This document shows positions 26,006 to 35,110 of a stretch of DNA of 39,773 nucleotides, piece after piece; the first letter of the stretch is position 1; each line of letters starts with the position of its first letter. Under the pieces are notes generated by a model. The model had not been told where the DNA came from and ran no database searches. It was given only the letters and a program-made list of their open reading frames with translations. Position numbers and translations under genes: made by a program. Source of the DNA: an uncultured Candidatus Melainabacteria bacterium (GTDB taxonomy: Bacteria; Cyanobacteriota; Vampirovibrionia; Gastranaerophilales; Gastranaerophilaceae); assembly GCA_949902595.1 (NCBI GenBank), contig CATLDC010000017.1:1-39773 (forward strand), read 5' to 3'.

Positions 26006-27514
26006 ATGAGTATTTTATATCTTTATATTACAGTTTTTACAATTTATTACATTATCCTTGCAGCAACTAGCATTAAGCCTCAAAAAAAGGTTAGAGATAA
26101 GTACACTTCCAAGGACTCAAATATTTGTGTAGCCGTTTATGCTACAGGCGAAGTCAAAACACTGGTTAATCTTGTGAACCAGCTCAAAAACCAGACTTAT
26201 CCAAAACACAGATACACGATTTATACTATTCTGGATAAGTGTGAAAATGTGCCGGAAGTCATGCTCCAGAGCGATTTGGACGTGAATGTGATTAATATCA
26301 ATAACCTTGAGCCAATCGGTAAAAGTCAGGCGTATTCTATTCTTGCAGAAAAACTTAGCGAGGCGCACAACCTTGACGCCTATGTTTTTCTGGATGCGAA
26401 AAACTATGTAGATTCAGACTTTCTTGCAAATGTTAACTATTATCTGACAAAGTACCGCGTGTTCATGCCAATGGTTAATTATATTGGCGAATACAAAGAA
26501 CTCAAGTTCTGGGAATGCGTTAAGGCAACGTACTCACGCTACTGCTCAAAATTTATATTCTCAACAAGAACCCGTCTTGGGTTGACAAACTTGATTAATA
26601 CTGACGCGTTTGTGATAAGAAAAGAAATTCTTTCCAAAATTGCTTCTTTCGATTTTCAGGACAAAACTGCTGAAGTTAAGTACACAGTGAAACTAGCCAG
26701 AGAAAAGGTGTATACAGCATTTGTTGATGAACTTAAGGTTTATACTGATATCTCTAACTACGACTCAAGAATCCCGTCACTTTCAAAAAGATTGGACGTG
26801 TTCCGCGAAAACTTCGTGCATCCGGGAAATTTCATAAACCAGGAATACGTATATTCACTTATTGCGCCAAACTGGCTCGTTTGTATTCTATGCTACGGCT
26901 TGCTTCTAAGCCATGCCTATGTTTTTCCGTTCTGGGTCGGGTATGCAACAATTCTGATATCATTTATTGTTCTGGCTCTCGCTTTTTGTGTAAGCTTGTT
27001 CAATGCAAAGATTTATGCAAAAGAGTATTTTTATCTCTTTGCTTATCCGGTGTATTCTGTGGCGCATATTATAAAGAACTTCCCGCCAATAAGGTTTGTT
27101 GTTAATTTCTTGTTCAATAGAAAACGCCGCCACAATATAGAAAAAATGCTTACAAATGTTATTGTTACAGACGGCAAAAAAGATTTTCAGTGCCAGCTTG
27201 AACTTATCTCTGATGACGGCCTGGCAAGGGTTAAATTTATTAACAAGGGCAAAACCTACACAACAAAAAACAACCATCTGCGCATGGTTGATGCAATAAA
27301 AGAGCTTTCTGGAAAACTGAATGACTACGGTCTGTCATTGAAAGTTTGCCAGTGCTGCAAATACTTTCAACCGGTCGTAGACGGCTCTACTAACATGATT
27401 AAAGGCTGCTGTAATTGTAAATTTCAGGGACGCGTTGAGGGTGATATCATTCCAACCCTTGTTTGGAATACATGCCCGAGATTTGAAGAGCAAAATGTTG
27501 TAAACCTGTTTTAG
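26006..27514 (+). CDS. Membrane GT2-like glycosyltransferase with Cys-rich tail
   Basis: This 502-residue protein has an N-terminal membrane helix (about 2-20), then a GT-A type family 2 glycosyltransferase domain (about 35-270). The latter holds VAVYATGEVKTLVNLVNQLKNQ, ILDKCEN, GKSQAYSILAEKL and FLDAKNYVDSDFL (in the DxD position). Two or three membrane helices follow (about 285-370), the layout of processive GT2 synthases. The last 55 residues hold a cysteine cluster, C-x-C-C-x16-C-C-x-C-x18-C (Cys448 to Cys490), probably binding zinc or an Fe-S cluster. I use ATG 26006 with GGAG upstream; the frame is open to 25823, but those residues lack support. The stop interlocks with the convergent exported-protein gene. 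The polysaccharide product is unknown. Confidence 0.78.
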   Translation: MSILYLYITVFTIYYIILAATSIKPQKKVRDKYTSKDSNICVAVYATGEVKTLVNLVNQLKNQTYPKHRYTIYTILDKCENVPEVMLQSDLDVNVININNLEPIGKSQAYSILAEKLSEAHNLDAYVFLDAKNYVDSDFLANVNYYLTKYRVFMPMVNYIGEYKELKFWECVKATYSRYCSKFIFSTRTRLGLTNLINTDAFVIRKEILSKIASFDFQDKTAEVKYTVKLAREKVYTAFVDELKVYTDISNYDSRIPSLSKRLDVFRENFVHPGNFINQEYVYSLIAPNWLVCILCYGLLLSHAYVFPFWVGYATILISFIVLALAFCVSLFNAKIYAKEYFYLFAYPVYSVAHIIKNFPPIRFVVNFLFNRKRRHNIEKMLTNVIVTDGKKDFQCQLELISDDGLARVKFINKGKTYTTKNNHLRMVDAIKELSGKLNDYGLSLKVCQCCKYFQPVVDGSTNMIKGCCNCKFQGRVEGDIIPTLVWNTCPRFEEQNVVNLF

Positions 27515-28326
27515 TTTACATACGCATCATCAATCAGCTTTATCCTGAACTGACTTCCGGCCGGAATATTCACATGCCCGCCTTTTGAAAAGAAAGCGCT
27601 AATCGGCGAAGTCAAAGTGTTTAAACCAAAACAAAGCGTTCCATAAGCAAGCGGGAACGGTGAAAGTATCAGAGTTGAACCTTCGCCGCCGAGATTAACA
27701 GTTAGTGTCATCATTTTGTTAAACATGACTCTGCCCCAGTTTCCTTTTTTCCATACGGTTTTAAGGTATGTCCTGTTGCCTTTTATGTTGTTTAAGAAAA
27801 CTTTTTTGGAATTGGCTTTTGTTACATAAGCATTAATGGGGTAAGTTTGTCCTTTGTAGAGCATGCTTCTTACCCTAATTACGACAAGCCCTCCGTTGCA
27901 GGTTATCTGCGGCTGGTGTGATTCAATAACCTCGCCGCTGAATGTTGTTCCGGCAGGGATTGAATACTTTTTTGTATTTACTGCGGTTTTTGTTGTGAAT
28001 TTTACCGAGGCGCCTTTTGTCTGCCAGTCAGAAATCTTGGTCGAGTTTACGACATTGAAAGATGTGCCCTTGTGGATTTTTATGTTTCCGGCTTGAATTA
28101 CCTGCGGAGCGGGCGTGTATTTTTCGTATTTGGGTTGGTTTGATTCTTTTTGTATGATGGCAGGAAGGCTCGGAAGCGTTTCTTCTGTGATTCCTACATC
28201 ATTGATGAGCTTGGATGAGTTATAATTTTTTCTTATTTCATCATCCACAGTCATGTCCAAATCAAAAGCATGCGATTTTATGCAGGAAATACTTATTAAT
28301 AATACTATTGTTAAGAACTTATTCAA
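27511..28326 (-). CDS. Uncharacterised exported protein
   Basis: This 271-residue protein has a clear signal peptide (MNKFLTIVLLISISCIKSHA, cleavage before FDLD). The mature part is beta-rich, with NIKIHKGTSFNVVNSTKISD, IPAGTTFSGEVIESHQPQ, VVIRVRSMLYKGQTYPINAYV, and IPAGSQFRIKLIDD near the end. The repeated IPAG-x-F strand pattern recalls VirB10/TraB-like outer-membrane complex domains and similar barrel folds, but the likeness is too weak for a call. A hydrophobic segment (about 218-240) may be a second membrane span. The start is TTG, with AAGGTGG just upstream on the minus strand. It is convergent with the GT2 gene. Confidence 0.75.
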   Translation of the reverse strand: MNKFLTIVLLISISCIKSHAFDLDMTVDDEIRKNYNSSKLINDVGITEETLPSLPAIIQKESNQPKYEKYTPAPQVIQAGNIKIHKGTSFNVVNSTKISDWQTKGASVKFTTKTAVNTKKYSIPAGTTFSGEVIESHQPQITCNGGLVVIRVRSMLYKGQTYPINAYVTKANSKKVFLNNIKGNRTYLKTVWKKGNWGRVMFNKMMTLTVNLGGEGSTLILSPFPLAYGTLCFGLNTLTSPISAFFSKGGHVNIPAGSQFRIKLIDDAYVN

Positions 28327-28445
28327 GCTTCCACCTTTTCCTTATTGTGTTTACACCAATTGTAACAAATTTTTAACGAAGTAGCAAAAAATTTTTTTAT
28401 TTGTTTTATGATAAATGTGTAGACAGTTAATTTAGATTGGAAACT

Positions 28446-29867
28446 ATGATGATGAAGATTCATACAACGCAAAATCTAAACTCCTTAGGGAGAATGCAAT
28501 CAACCAACAGCAATACTATCCCTAGTGAAGAGATTAGATTAAATTATTCGGAAATGATGCGAAAGCGCAATCTTTCTGCCCACTCGGACAGCTATGAGAG
28601 TAATGTGTCGTTTAAGGGTAAGAAAGAAATAGTTAAAAAAGTAATAATAGAATCAAAAAAAGCGGTGGATAAAGAGACAAAAACAGACAAGTTTCTTAAA
28701 AGCCGCTTTTTTGATAAGATTTTGGATATGATGGGGCATGAAGTTTTAGTTCAGGCTTGTATTTCAGCCGTTATTTGTATGTTATTAAGACCTGTTACAA
28801 TCATGGCTATACCAACTAAGAAAAATAAGCAGGATAATATATATGCTTCTGCACACTCTATGTCATCAGGAGCCGTAGGTATTCTTAGCTCATTATTGAT
28901 TACAACTCCTTTCTCTAAAGGTATTAAGTATGCACAAAAGAATTTGTTAAAAGATATGGAAGCTTCTATATTAAAACGCAAATATCCTAACTTGAATATT
29001 GATTCAATTTGGTTAGATGCAAAAAATGAAATTAGAAAACCTGTTGAAGAGTGGAAAGACTATCTTGGAAACGCCTTTTCGACAGAATTTAAAAATACTT
29101 TAAAAGTTGCTCGTCCAAAACATATTTCAAAAGTGTCAGAAGGTACTTTAAAAGAACTTGGAGCAGATGTAGATTTAAAAGCAATGCAAAATAAACCTAT
29201 CAATGAGTGGGTTGATAGAAATGGTAAAAAGATTCATTTAGAACTTAAAGATATGTTTATTGCTGTAAAAGAAGATGGTATGGGTGGTTCTTTGAAAGGA
29301 TATAAAGATACAAACTTCTTCTCATTAGAACATATTGATAAAGATTTCTTGAAAGAAGTTATGCCGGAATTGGATATCAATTCAATAGAAAAGAATGGAA
29401 AGAGACTACACACTGATTTCTGGAAGAAAACTGACGGAACTCCATACAATTTAGATATGGATATGATTCACATTTCTTCTTATAGAGAAACAGCAAATGC
29501 AACTCCTCTGTATACAGGTTTAAAACGTAATGAATCATCAGGTAAAAAAGAAGAAAAATATCTGTCATATCAATCAAATCACGGTTTGAAAGATGTTAAT
29601 GGTGTTCCGGACAAATTGGGTACGCCAGTTGACCAAAAAATGCTTGATGCTGATAAGGCAAATGAAATCAGTAGTAAGTGGTTGGGATGGCTGCCTGACA
29701 TTGCAACAAGAATACCAATAGCGGCAGGTACAATCCTAATAATTCCTTGGGTTCTAAAACATGTTTTCCATATAGAAAAAAGCAAAAAACCGGCTGAACC
29801 AGTAGCAACAGAAAAGGTGGTAGATTCAAAAGAGCTTGATTCACAACCTAGAAAGGCGGTGGCATAA
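28446..29867 (+). CDS. Uncharacterised membrane protein with SFKG motif, pair member 1
   Basis: Function not recognised. The 473 residues begin with a polar, Ser/Asn-rich tail holding SNVSFKGKK (about 52-60). A basic segment follows, then two hydrophobic helices (about 100-123 and 139-157) around TKKNKQDNIYASAHSMSSG. A long soluble domain (about 165-410) carries Lys/Asp-rich, Tyr-containing stretches. A last membrane helix (about 423-441) and a charged tail close it. I use ATG 28446; ATG 28449 and 28452 and TTG 28437 are alternatives (GGA at 28439-28441 fits the ATG cluster). The stop and the next start share a base (TAATG), so translation is coupled. AT-rich codon use resembles the two genes after it. 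Confidence 0.75.
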   Translation: MMMKIHTTQNLNSLGRMQSTNSNTIPSEEIRLNYSEMMRKRNLSAHSDSYESNVSFKGKKEIVKKVIIESKKAVDKETKTDKFLKSRFFDKILDMMGHEVLVQACISAVICMLLRPVTIMAIPTKKNKQDNIYASAHSMSSGAVGILSSLLITTPFSKGIKYAQKNLLKDMEASILKRKYPNLNIDSIWLDAKNEIRKPVEEWKDYLGNAFSTEFKNTLKVARPKHISKVSEGTLKELGADVDLKAMQNKPINEWVDRNGKKIHLELKDMFIAVKEDGMGGSLKGYKDTNFFSLEHIDKDFLKEVMPELDINSIEKNGKRLHTDFWKKTDGTPYNLDMDMIHISSYRETANATPLYTGLKRNESSGKKEEKYLSYQSNHGLKDVNGVPDKLGTPVDQKMLDADKANEISSKWLGWLPDIATRIPIAAGTILIIPWVLKHVFHIEKSKKPAEPVATEKVVDSKELDSQPRKAVA

Positions 29868-30583
29868 TGAATATCCAAGGGTTGAATAATTATAATTTAC
29901 AATCTAATTATATAAATAATAGAAAATATTCACTAAAACAAGATGAAACAATAGGTATAATCAAACCGAATGAAATAAGTTTTAAAAGTAGTAAAGAAAC
30001 AAAATTAGGGAAATGGTTAAGCAAGTTTTTTGGGGAGCATTATGGAAAACCAATGGCTGACAAGGAATGGATTCAGGACGCTTCTGAAAAAATGACAAAA
30101 TTCCCCGGACGTATGACTGAGCACATGGCAACTCTTGGTTCAGTTTTAACCAGCAGTGTATATATGTGGAAAACTTTGACTAATAAAAATTTAGACAAGG
30201 ACAATAGAAAAACTTTAGCAGTAAATCAGGGGTTATGCTGTATTATTCCTGCTATATGTGGGTACACTGTAGCTAATAAACTATCAAAATTTAATAAAAA
30301 ATTAGAATACAGGTACTGTGGGTTAAAAGAACAACAGCTTGCCTTGGAGAAAAATTTATCTGCAGAAGAAGTAAAAATTTTAAAAGAATCTTTAGGAGGA
30401 AAGCTAAAGGGACTTGGAACTCTATTGGGCTTGTTGACATTTACTCTAATCTATAGGTATGTTACACCTGTAGTTGTAACTCCTGTTGCAAACTGGATTG
30501 GTAATAAATTGAATACAAAAACTAAGCAACCGAAAGAAATTGTTATGCAGCCGGATGATAATAAGCTAAAAACAGCTGCTTAA
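29867..30583 (+). CDS. Uncharacterised membrane protein with SFKS motif, pair member 2
   Basis: Function not recognised. The 238 residues have an Asn/Tyr-rich N-terminal tail with NEISFKSS (about 35-42). An amphipathic segment follows, then hydrophobic helices at about 87-103, 118-136 and 182-212. The segment TLTNKNLDKDNRKTLAVNQG corresponds in place and partly in sequence to TKKNKQDNIYASAHSMSSG of the upstream protein. The two may be diverged relatives that form a membrane complex. The ATG overlaps the upstream TAA. A terminator follows at 30611. Confidence 0.72.
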   Translation: MNIQGLNNYNLQSNYINNRKYSLKQDETIGIIKPNEISFKSSKETKLGKWLSKFFGEHYGKPMADKEWIQDASEKMTKFPGRMTEHMATLGSVLTSSVYMWKTLTNKNLDKDNRKTLAVNQGLCCIIPAICGYTVANKLSKFNKKLEYRYCGLKEQQLALEKNLSAEEVKILKESLGGKLKGLGTLLGLLTFTLIYRYVTPVVVTPVANWIGNKLNTKTKQPKEIVMQPDDNKLKTAA

Positions 30584-30610
30584 TAGAATGCAAACCTAAT
30601 GTGTACATAT

Positions 30611-30643
30611 AAACAACCATTTTTATTTCAAAGTGGTTGTTTT
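30611..30643 (+). terminator. Terminator of the membrane-protein pair
   Basis: AAACAACCA (30611-30619) pairs with TGGTTGTTT (30634-30642) around a 14-nt loop, followed by TTC-T. Nothing on the minus strand needs it. Confidence 0.7.
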
Positions 30644-30648
30644 TCTTG

Positions 30649-30677
30649 TTGACAACAATTTAATAGTATTTTATAAT
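30649..30677 (+). promoter_or_regulatory. Full-consensus sigma-70 type promoter
   Basis: TTGACA (30649-30654), a 17-bp spacer and TATAAT (30672-30677) match the consensus at all twelve positions. It lies 21 bp before the ATG of the small glycine-zipper protein, whose AAAGGAG site fits the expected leader. Confidence 0.8.
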
Positions 30678-30698
30678 TAAACAAAAAAAGGAGTTTAT

Positions 30699-31019
30699 AT
30701 GAAAATTTACGCAGTTAATACATTTTCATCTCTTAGAAAATGTTCAAAAAGGACTAATCAAAATAATTCAGAGGCTAAGAGTGAGTCTAATAGTTTAACT
30801 TTTAGAGGTGGTACGGCTGATAAGATTGCGACAGCAGGAACTGCTACATTAGGCAGTATCGCTCTAGGTTTTATTGGTTTTTGCTTAGGTGGCCCAATTG
30901 GAGCAGTAATTGGTGGGGCGTTAGGCGCTGGTTCGGGGGCTGTAGCTCAAGAATGTGAAAATGACTCTATGAATGAGGGCGATAACAGCTCTTACTATGA
31001 TCCAAGATATGATAGATAA
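30699..31019 (+). CDS. Small glycine-zipper membrane protein with TFRGG motif
   Basis: The 106-residue protein has an N-terminal polar tail ending in SLTFRGGTADK (about 32-42). A Gly/Ala-rich hydrophobic region (about 45-85: IALGFIGFCLGG and AVIGGALGAGSGAV) is full of GxxxG spacing, like glycine-zipper domains that pack or oligomerise in membranes. The C-terminus is acidic (NDSMNEGDNSS). It has its own consensus promoter, AAAGGAG ribosome binding site and terminator, so it is monocistronic and probably strongly expressed. The role is unknown; it shares the SFKG-like motif with the two genes before it. Confidence 0.72.
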   Translation: MKIYAVNTFSSLRKCSKRTNQNNSEAKSESNSLTFRGGTADKIATAGTATLGSIALGFIGFCLGGPIGAVIGGALGAGSGAVAQECENDSMNEGDNSSYYDPRYDR

Positions 31020-31039
31020 TATTTAAATGAAATATTTGA

Positions 31040-31066
31040 AAAAGGTGCGTCAAAGACGCACCTTTT
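31040..31066 (+). terminator. Terminator of small glycine-zipper gene
   Basis: AAAAGGTGCGTC (31040-31051) and GACGCACCTTTT (31055-31066) form a perfect 12-bp stem with an AAA loop. Confidence 0.85.
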
Positions 31067-31079
31067 AACTTATTTATTA

Positions 31080-31091
31080 TATAATTATTCT
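31080..31091 (+). promoter_or_regulatory. -10 six bases before birA (leaderless)
   Basis: TATAAT (31080-31085) is followed by 6 nt (TATTCT) and the birA ATG. There is no Shine-Dalgarno. This is the only promoter seen for the birA-oad operon. Confidence 0.55.
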
Positions 31092-31811
31092 ATGGAATAC
31101 GTTTTTTTAGAGAGTGTTGATTCGACTAATAAGTATGCAAAAGAAAATATCAAAAATTTGCCGGATAAAACCTTAGTCTATACACATAACCAAACTGCCG
31201 GAAGAGGTAGGCTGGAGCGCAAATGGAGCTTCTGCGGCGAGGATAATATTTATGCGAGCCTTGTTTTGAAACCCTCAAGCGATATGAAGGAAGTCTATTC
31301 CAATCTTACCCAGCTTTTGTGCCTGGTGCTCTCGCAAACTTTTGAGGATTACGGCGTTATTCCGAAGATTAAGTGGCCCAATGATATTCAAATAAACGGG
31401 AAAAAGATTTCGGGAATCCTCGCTGAAGGAGTTATTGAAGGATGGAAGCTCGAAGGGCTCGTTCTCGGATTCGGGATAAATTTGAACACAAAGATAGAAA
31501 TTTTATCTAAAATTAATCAGCCTGCAACATCTTTGAACATTGAAATCGGGCAGGATGTGGATAAGGAAATTTTTCTGAAAAAAGTTTTAGAAAAGTTTTG
31601 TTTATTGTATGATAGTTTTATTGAGAATGGATTTTTATTAATAAGAGAAGATTACATAAGAAGAGCCGGATTTCTCAATAAAGAAGTGACTGTCAGGGTT
31701 TTTGATAAATCAATAACCGGAATAGCAAAGGATATTACAGACACAGGCGCTTTAAAATTAGTTGATAACGAAAACAAAGAACACGTACTTTTAATAGGAG
31801 ATATTTTATGA
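31092..31811 (+). CDS. birA: Biotin--[carboxyl-carrier protein] ligase
   Basis: This 239-residue class I biotin protein ligase activates biotin with ATP and joins it to a lysine of a carrier domain. ESVDSTN is followed by the biotinyl-AMP loop AGRGRLERKW (about 36-45), then IKWPNDIQINGKKISGIL with the catalytic Lys region. A small C-terminal SH3-like domain ends TGALKLVDNENKEHVLLIGDI. There is no N-terminal helix-turn-helix, so it should not act as a repressor. It sits first in an operon, overlapping oadG by ATGA, with its substrate OadA two genes downstream. The start has no Shine-Dalgarno but lies 6 nt after a TATAAT. Confidence 0.94.
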   Translation: MEYVFLESVDSTNKYAKENIKNLPDKTLVYTHNQTAGRGRLERKWSFCGEDNIYASLVLKPSSDMKEVYSNLTQLLCLVLSQTFEDYGVIPKIKWPNDIQINGKKISGILAEGVIEGWKLEGLVLGFGINLNTKIEILSKINQPATSLNIEIGQDVDKEIFLKKVLEKFCLLYDSFIENGFLLIREDYIRRAGFLNKEVTVRVFDKSITGIAKDITDTGALKLVDNENKEHVLLIGDIL

Positions 31812-32050
31812 ATGAATTACTAGTTCAAGGCTTATCCGTAATGAGCATTGGGATGGGTACTGTACTTGCATTTTTGTGCATTACAATCTTTTCAATGGTC
31901 GTTATGTCAAAAGTCGTTGGAAAATTAAACCAGATTTTCCCGGAGGCTGTTCTGCAGCCTGCAGGTGGAAAAGCAAGAAAGGCTGCTTCTTCAAGCGATG
32001 AAGAAATTGCGGTTGCAATCTTGTCAGCAATGCTCGGGAACAAAAAATAA
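31808..32050 (+). CDS. oadG: Na+-pumping decarboxylase gamma subunit (OadG family)
   Basis: The 80-residue protein has one N-terminal membrane helix (about 10-36, SVMSIGMGTVLAFLCITIFSMVVMS), then a short cytoplasmic tail with SSSDEEIAVAILSAM. OadG anchors and stabilises the alpha and beta subunits of sodium-pumping biotin decarboxylases. It overlaps birA by 4 bp and lies 30 bp before oadA. The family is small and variable; the gene context makes the call firm. Confidence 0.85.
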   Translation: MNELLVQGLSVMSIGMGTVLAFLCITIFSMVVMSKVVGKLNQIFPEAVLQPAGGKARKAASSSDEEIAVAILSAMLGNKK

Positions 32051-32080
32051 TTAATTTTGATATAAAGAGAGGAAAAAACA

Positions 32081-33895
32081 ATGGCAAAAAAACTAATTAA
32101 GGTTATGGATACATCATTCCGTGATGGCTTCCAGTCAATTTACGGGGCAAAAGTTCTTGTTGAAGACTTTATTCCTGCACTTCAAGCAGCTGTAGGTGCT
32201 GGTATTAAGCACTTTGAAACAGCCGGCGGTGCAAGATTCCAGGCTCCAATATTTTTCTGTAATGAAAATGCGTTTGAAACAATGGACAAAATCAGAGCAG
32301 CAGTAGGCCCTGATATTAAGTTGCAATCACTTGCGCGTGGCGTAAACGTTGTTGGGCTTAACTCACAACCGCGCGACGTTATTGACTTGCACGCAAAAAT
32401 GTTTGCAAAACACGGAGTTAATGTTATCAGAAACTTCGATGCTTTGAACGACGTAAACAACCTGATTGATTCTGCAAACTCAATCAAAAAACACGGGCTT
32501 CAACACGAAGTAACAATCACAATGATGGAACTTCCGTACGGCTGTGAAGGCGCTCATGATGTTGCTTTCTACGAAAAAGTTTTGAGAAACATTCTTGATT
32601 CAGGACTTCCGTTCGATTCACTTGCGTTCAAAGATGCATCAGGTACTTCAAATCCAAGAAAAGTTTACGAAACAGTAAAAATGGCTCGTGAATTGTTGGG
32701 CGAAGATGCTCACATAAGATTCCACTCCCACGAAACAGCTGGCACAGGCCTTGCAGCTTACCTTGCTGCTCTTGATGGCGGTGCTGACGGTATTGACCTT
32801 GCTATGAAACCTGTTTCAGGCGGTACAGGTCAGCCTGATATCATTTCTATGTGGCACGCTCTTAAGGGAACTGACTATGATTTGGGCTTGAACATCGACA
32901 AGATTATGGAAACAGAAGAAATCTTCAAAGAATGCATGAAAGATTATCCGATTTCTCCAATTTCTCTTGCTGTTAACCCGATTCTTATTCAGGCTCCGCT
33001 TCCAGGCGGTGCAACAGCTACAACTGTTAACCAGCTTAAGGATATGGGCATGTTGGATAAATTCCCTGCACTTATCAAGAGCATGAAAGAATGCGTAGAA
33101 AGAGGCGGATTTGCAACTTCTGTAACTCCTGTTTCACAGTTCTATGCTCAACAGGCTTTCCTTAACGCAACTCAAGGCGACTGGAAAATGGCTAACCCGG
33201 GTTATGCAAAAATGCTTCTTGGCTACTTTGGCAAAACTCCGTGCGAACCGGATCCTGAGTTGGTAAAATGGGCAGAAGAAAAATTGAATATGGCTCCAAC
33301 TACTGAAAAAGTTGTTGATATCAACGAAAAAGACCCTGAAAAAGGACTTAAGGCTGCAGAAGAAAGACTTAAAGCAGCAGGACTTCCTGTTACTGACGAA
33401 AACTTGTTCATCGCAGCTGCTTGTAAAGACGGTAACGTTGATAAAGGTATCGACTTCTTGCTCGGCAAAGGCACTATTTCCGTTAATAAGACATCTGGTG
33501 CTGCACCTGCTGCATCAACTGCGGTTGCTTCATCTAACGGTGAATACACAGTTAAGGTTAACGGCAAAAACTACGCTGTTAAATTAGACGGCGACAACAA
33601 AGCAACTGTTAACGGCAAAGCTTACGATATCGCTGTTAAAGCTGGTATAGAATCTAAGGGCGCTTCTGCTTCATCAGGCGAAGGCGAAGAAGTTAAAGCA
33701 GGGCTTCCTGGTAACGTTCTCCGTGTGGAAGTAGCAGAAGGCGACGAAGTAGCAGAAGGCGATGTATTGCTGGTTGTTGAAGCTATGAAAATGGAAACAG
33801 AAGTTAAATCTCCAAAAGCAGGTACTGTATCACAAATCCTTGTTTCTCAAGGTGACAAAGTTGTTACAGGTCAGGCAATGGTAGTGATTGGTTAA
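32081..33895 (+). CDS. oadA: Biotin-dependent decarboxylase alpha subunit (OadA/PycB-like)
   Basis: This 604-residue carboxyltransferase moves CO2 from oxaloacetate (most likely) to biotin. The N-terminal TIM barrel starts KVMDTSFRDGFQS (metal Asp10). It holds LAFKDASG, with Lys184 at the carbamylated-lysine position, and FHSHETAG with metal His215 and His217. A conserved helical domain follows, then a flexible Ala/Ser linker (about 465-480 and 525-535). The C-terminal biotinyl domain ends with EAMKMET (biotinyl Lys570). TSFRDGFQS, where classic OadA has TTLRDAHQS, is the variant I recall from epsilonproteobacterial PycB-like proteins. The substrate could therefore be pyruvate/oxaloacetate or another 2-oxo acid. 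The membrane partner OadB supports a Na+ pump. Ribosome binding site AGAGAGG. Confidence 0.92.
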   Translation: MAKKLIKVMDTSFRDGFQSIYGAKVLVEDFIPALQAAVGAGIKHFETAGGARFQAPIFFCNENAFETMDKIRAAVGPDIKLQSLARGVNVVGLNSQPRDVIDLHAKMFAKHGVNVIRNFDALNDVNNLIDSANSIKKHGLQHEVTITMMELPYGCEGAHDVAFYEKVLRNILDSGLPFDSLAFKDASGTSNPRKVYETVKMARELLGEDAHIRFHSHETAGTGLAAYLAALDGGADGIDLAMKPVSGGTGQPDIISMWHALKGTDYDLGLNIDKIMETEEIFKECMKDYPISPISLAVNPILIQAPLPGGATATTVNQLKDMGMLDKFPALIKSMKECVERGGFATSVTPVSQFYAQQAFLNATQGDWKMANPGYAKMLLGYFGKTPCEPDPELVKWAEEKLNMAPTTEKVVDINEKDPEKGLKAAEERLKAAGLPVTDENLFIAAACKDGNVDKGIDFLLGKGTISVNKTSGAAPAASTAVASSNGEYTVKVNGKNYAVKLDGDNKATVNGKAYDIAVKAGIESKGASASSGEGEEVKAGLPGNVLRVEVAEGDEVAEGDVLLVVEAMKMETEVKSPKAGTVSQILVSQGDKVVTGQAMVVIG

Positions 33896-33913
33896 TAAAG
33901 GGGGAATTAAATT

Positions 33914-35089
33914 ATGAATATTCAAGAAGGTTTAATGAACCTATGGAATTCAACAGGGATAGTGAACTTTGTTCTACCTGCTGACCCAAATATAACAAAT
34001 AACGCAGAACAATTCCTACACATGCATGGACAGTGGATGATGGTTTTAATCTGCTTGTTCCTCCTGTGGCTGGGGATTAAGAAACAATTTGAACCGTTGC
34101 TTCTTGTTCCGATTGCGTTTGGCGGATTGTTGTCAAATATTCCAGTGTGCGATATTGCAGGCCCACACGGATTTTTGGGAATCATCTACGAAGCAGGTAT
34201 TCACCAAGGCTTGTTCCCGCTCATTATCTTTATGGGCGTTGGTGCAATGACTGACTTCGGTCCGTTGATTGCTAACCCTAAGACTGCTCTTTTGGGCGGT
34301 GCTGCACAGTTCGGTATCTTCGGTGCATTGCTGATGGCATTATGCATATTCGGATTCACAATGCCGCAATCAGGCGCTATCGGTATCATTGGTGGTGCTG
34401 ACGGCCCTACTTCAATCTTTGTTACATCAAAACTTGCTCCTGAACTATTAGGTGCAATCGCAGTCGCTGCTTATTCATACATGGCTCTGGTTCCTGTAAT
34501 CCAACCGCCTATTATGAAGGCTCTGACAACTAAAAAACAAAGAGAAATCCAGATGGTGCAGCTAAGAGAAGTATCAAAAAGAGAAAAAATTGTTTTCCCT
34601 CTTGTTGTGTTGCTTCTTTGCGCAATCTTCCTTCCGGATGCGTGCCCGCTTTTAGGTGCATTGACATTTGGCAACCTTTGTAAGGAATGCGGTGTTGTTG
34701 ACAGACTTTCTGACACTATGCAAAACGCTCTAATTAATATTGTAACAATATTCTTGGGCTTGTCAGTCGGTTCAAAACTGTCAGCAGACCAGTTCTTGAC
34801 AATCCAAACACTGTTCATCCTTGTTCTTGGTATTATTGCATTTTCTCTTGCAACAGCAGCAGGTGTAATAATGGCACACATCATGAACATGTTCTCTAAA
34901 ACAAAAATCAACCCGCTTATTGGTGCGGCTGGTGTTTCAGCTGTTCCTATGGCAGCACGTGTAGCTAACAAAGTCGGCTTAGAGGCTAACCCTCAAAACT
35001 TCTTGTTGATGCACGCAATGGGACCTAATGTTGCAGGTGTTATCGGCTCAGCTGTAGCAGCTGGCGTATTGCTTGCTCTTTGCGGCTAA
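33914..35089 (+). CDS. oadB: Na+-translocating decarboxylase beta subunit
   Basis: This 391-residue integral membrane protein decarboxylates carboxybiotin while moving Na+ outward. About ten hydrophobic helices surround the motif [17 protein letters not shown] (Asp163, the position of the essential aspartate in OadB proteins). [24 protein letters not shown] and [14 protein letters not shown] near the C-terminus are also typical. It lies 18 bp after oadA with GGGGG as ribosome binding site. The perfect terminator at 35111 closes the operon. Confidence 0.94.
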   Translation: MNIQEGLMNLWNSTGIVNFVLPADPNITNNAEQFLHMHGQWMMVLICLFLLWLGIKKQFEPLLLVPIAFGGLLSNIPVCDIAGPHGFLGIIYEAGIHQGLFPLIIFMGVGAMTDFGPLIANPKTALLGGAAQFGIFGALLMALCIFGFTMPQSGAIGIIGGADGPTSIFVTSKLAPELLGAIAVAAYSYMALVPVIQPPIMKALTTKKQREIQMVQLREVSKREKIVFPLVVLLLCAIFLPDACPLLGALTFGNLCKECGVVDRLSDTMQNALINIVTIFLGLSVGSKLSADQFLTIQTLFILVLGIIAFSLATAAGVIMAHIMNMFSKTKINPLIGAAGVSAVPMAARVANKVGLEANPQNFLLMHAMGPNVAGVIGSAVAAGVLLALCG

Positions 35090-35110
35090 GGTTTCGGGAT
35101 AAATATTATG

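Noticed and set aside
34471..34971. 166-codon open frame on -
   Set aside because: Antisense to oadB, a clear family member; the frame has no start signal.
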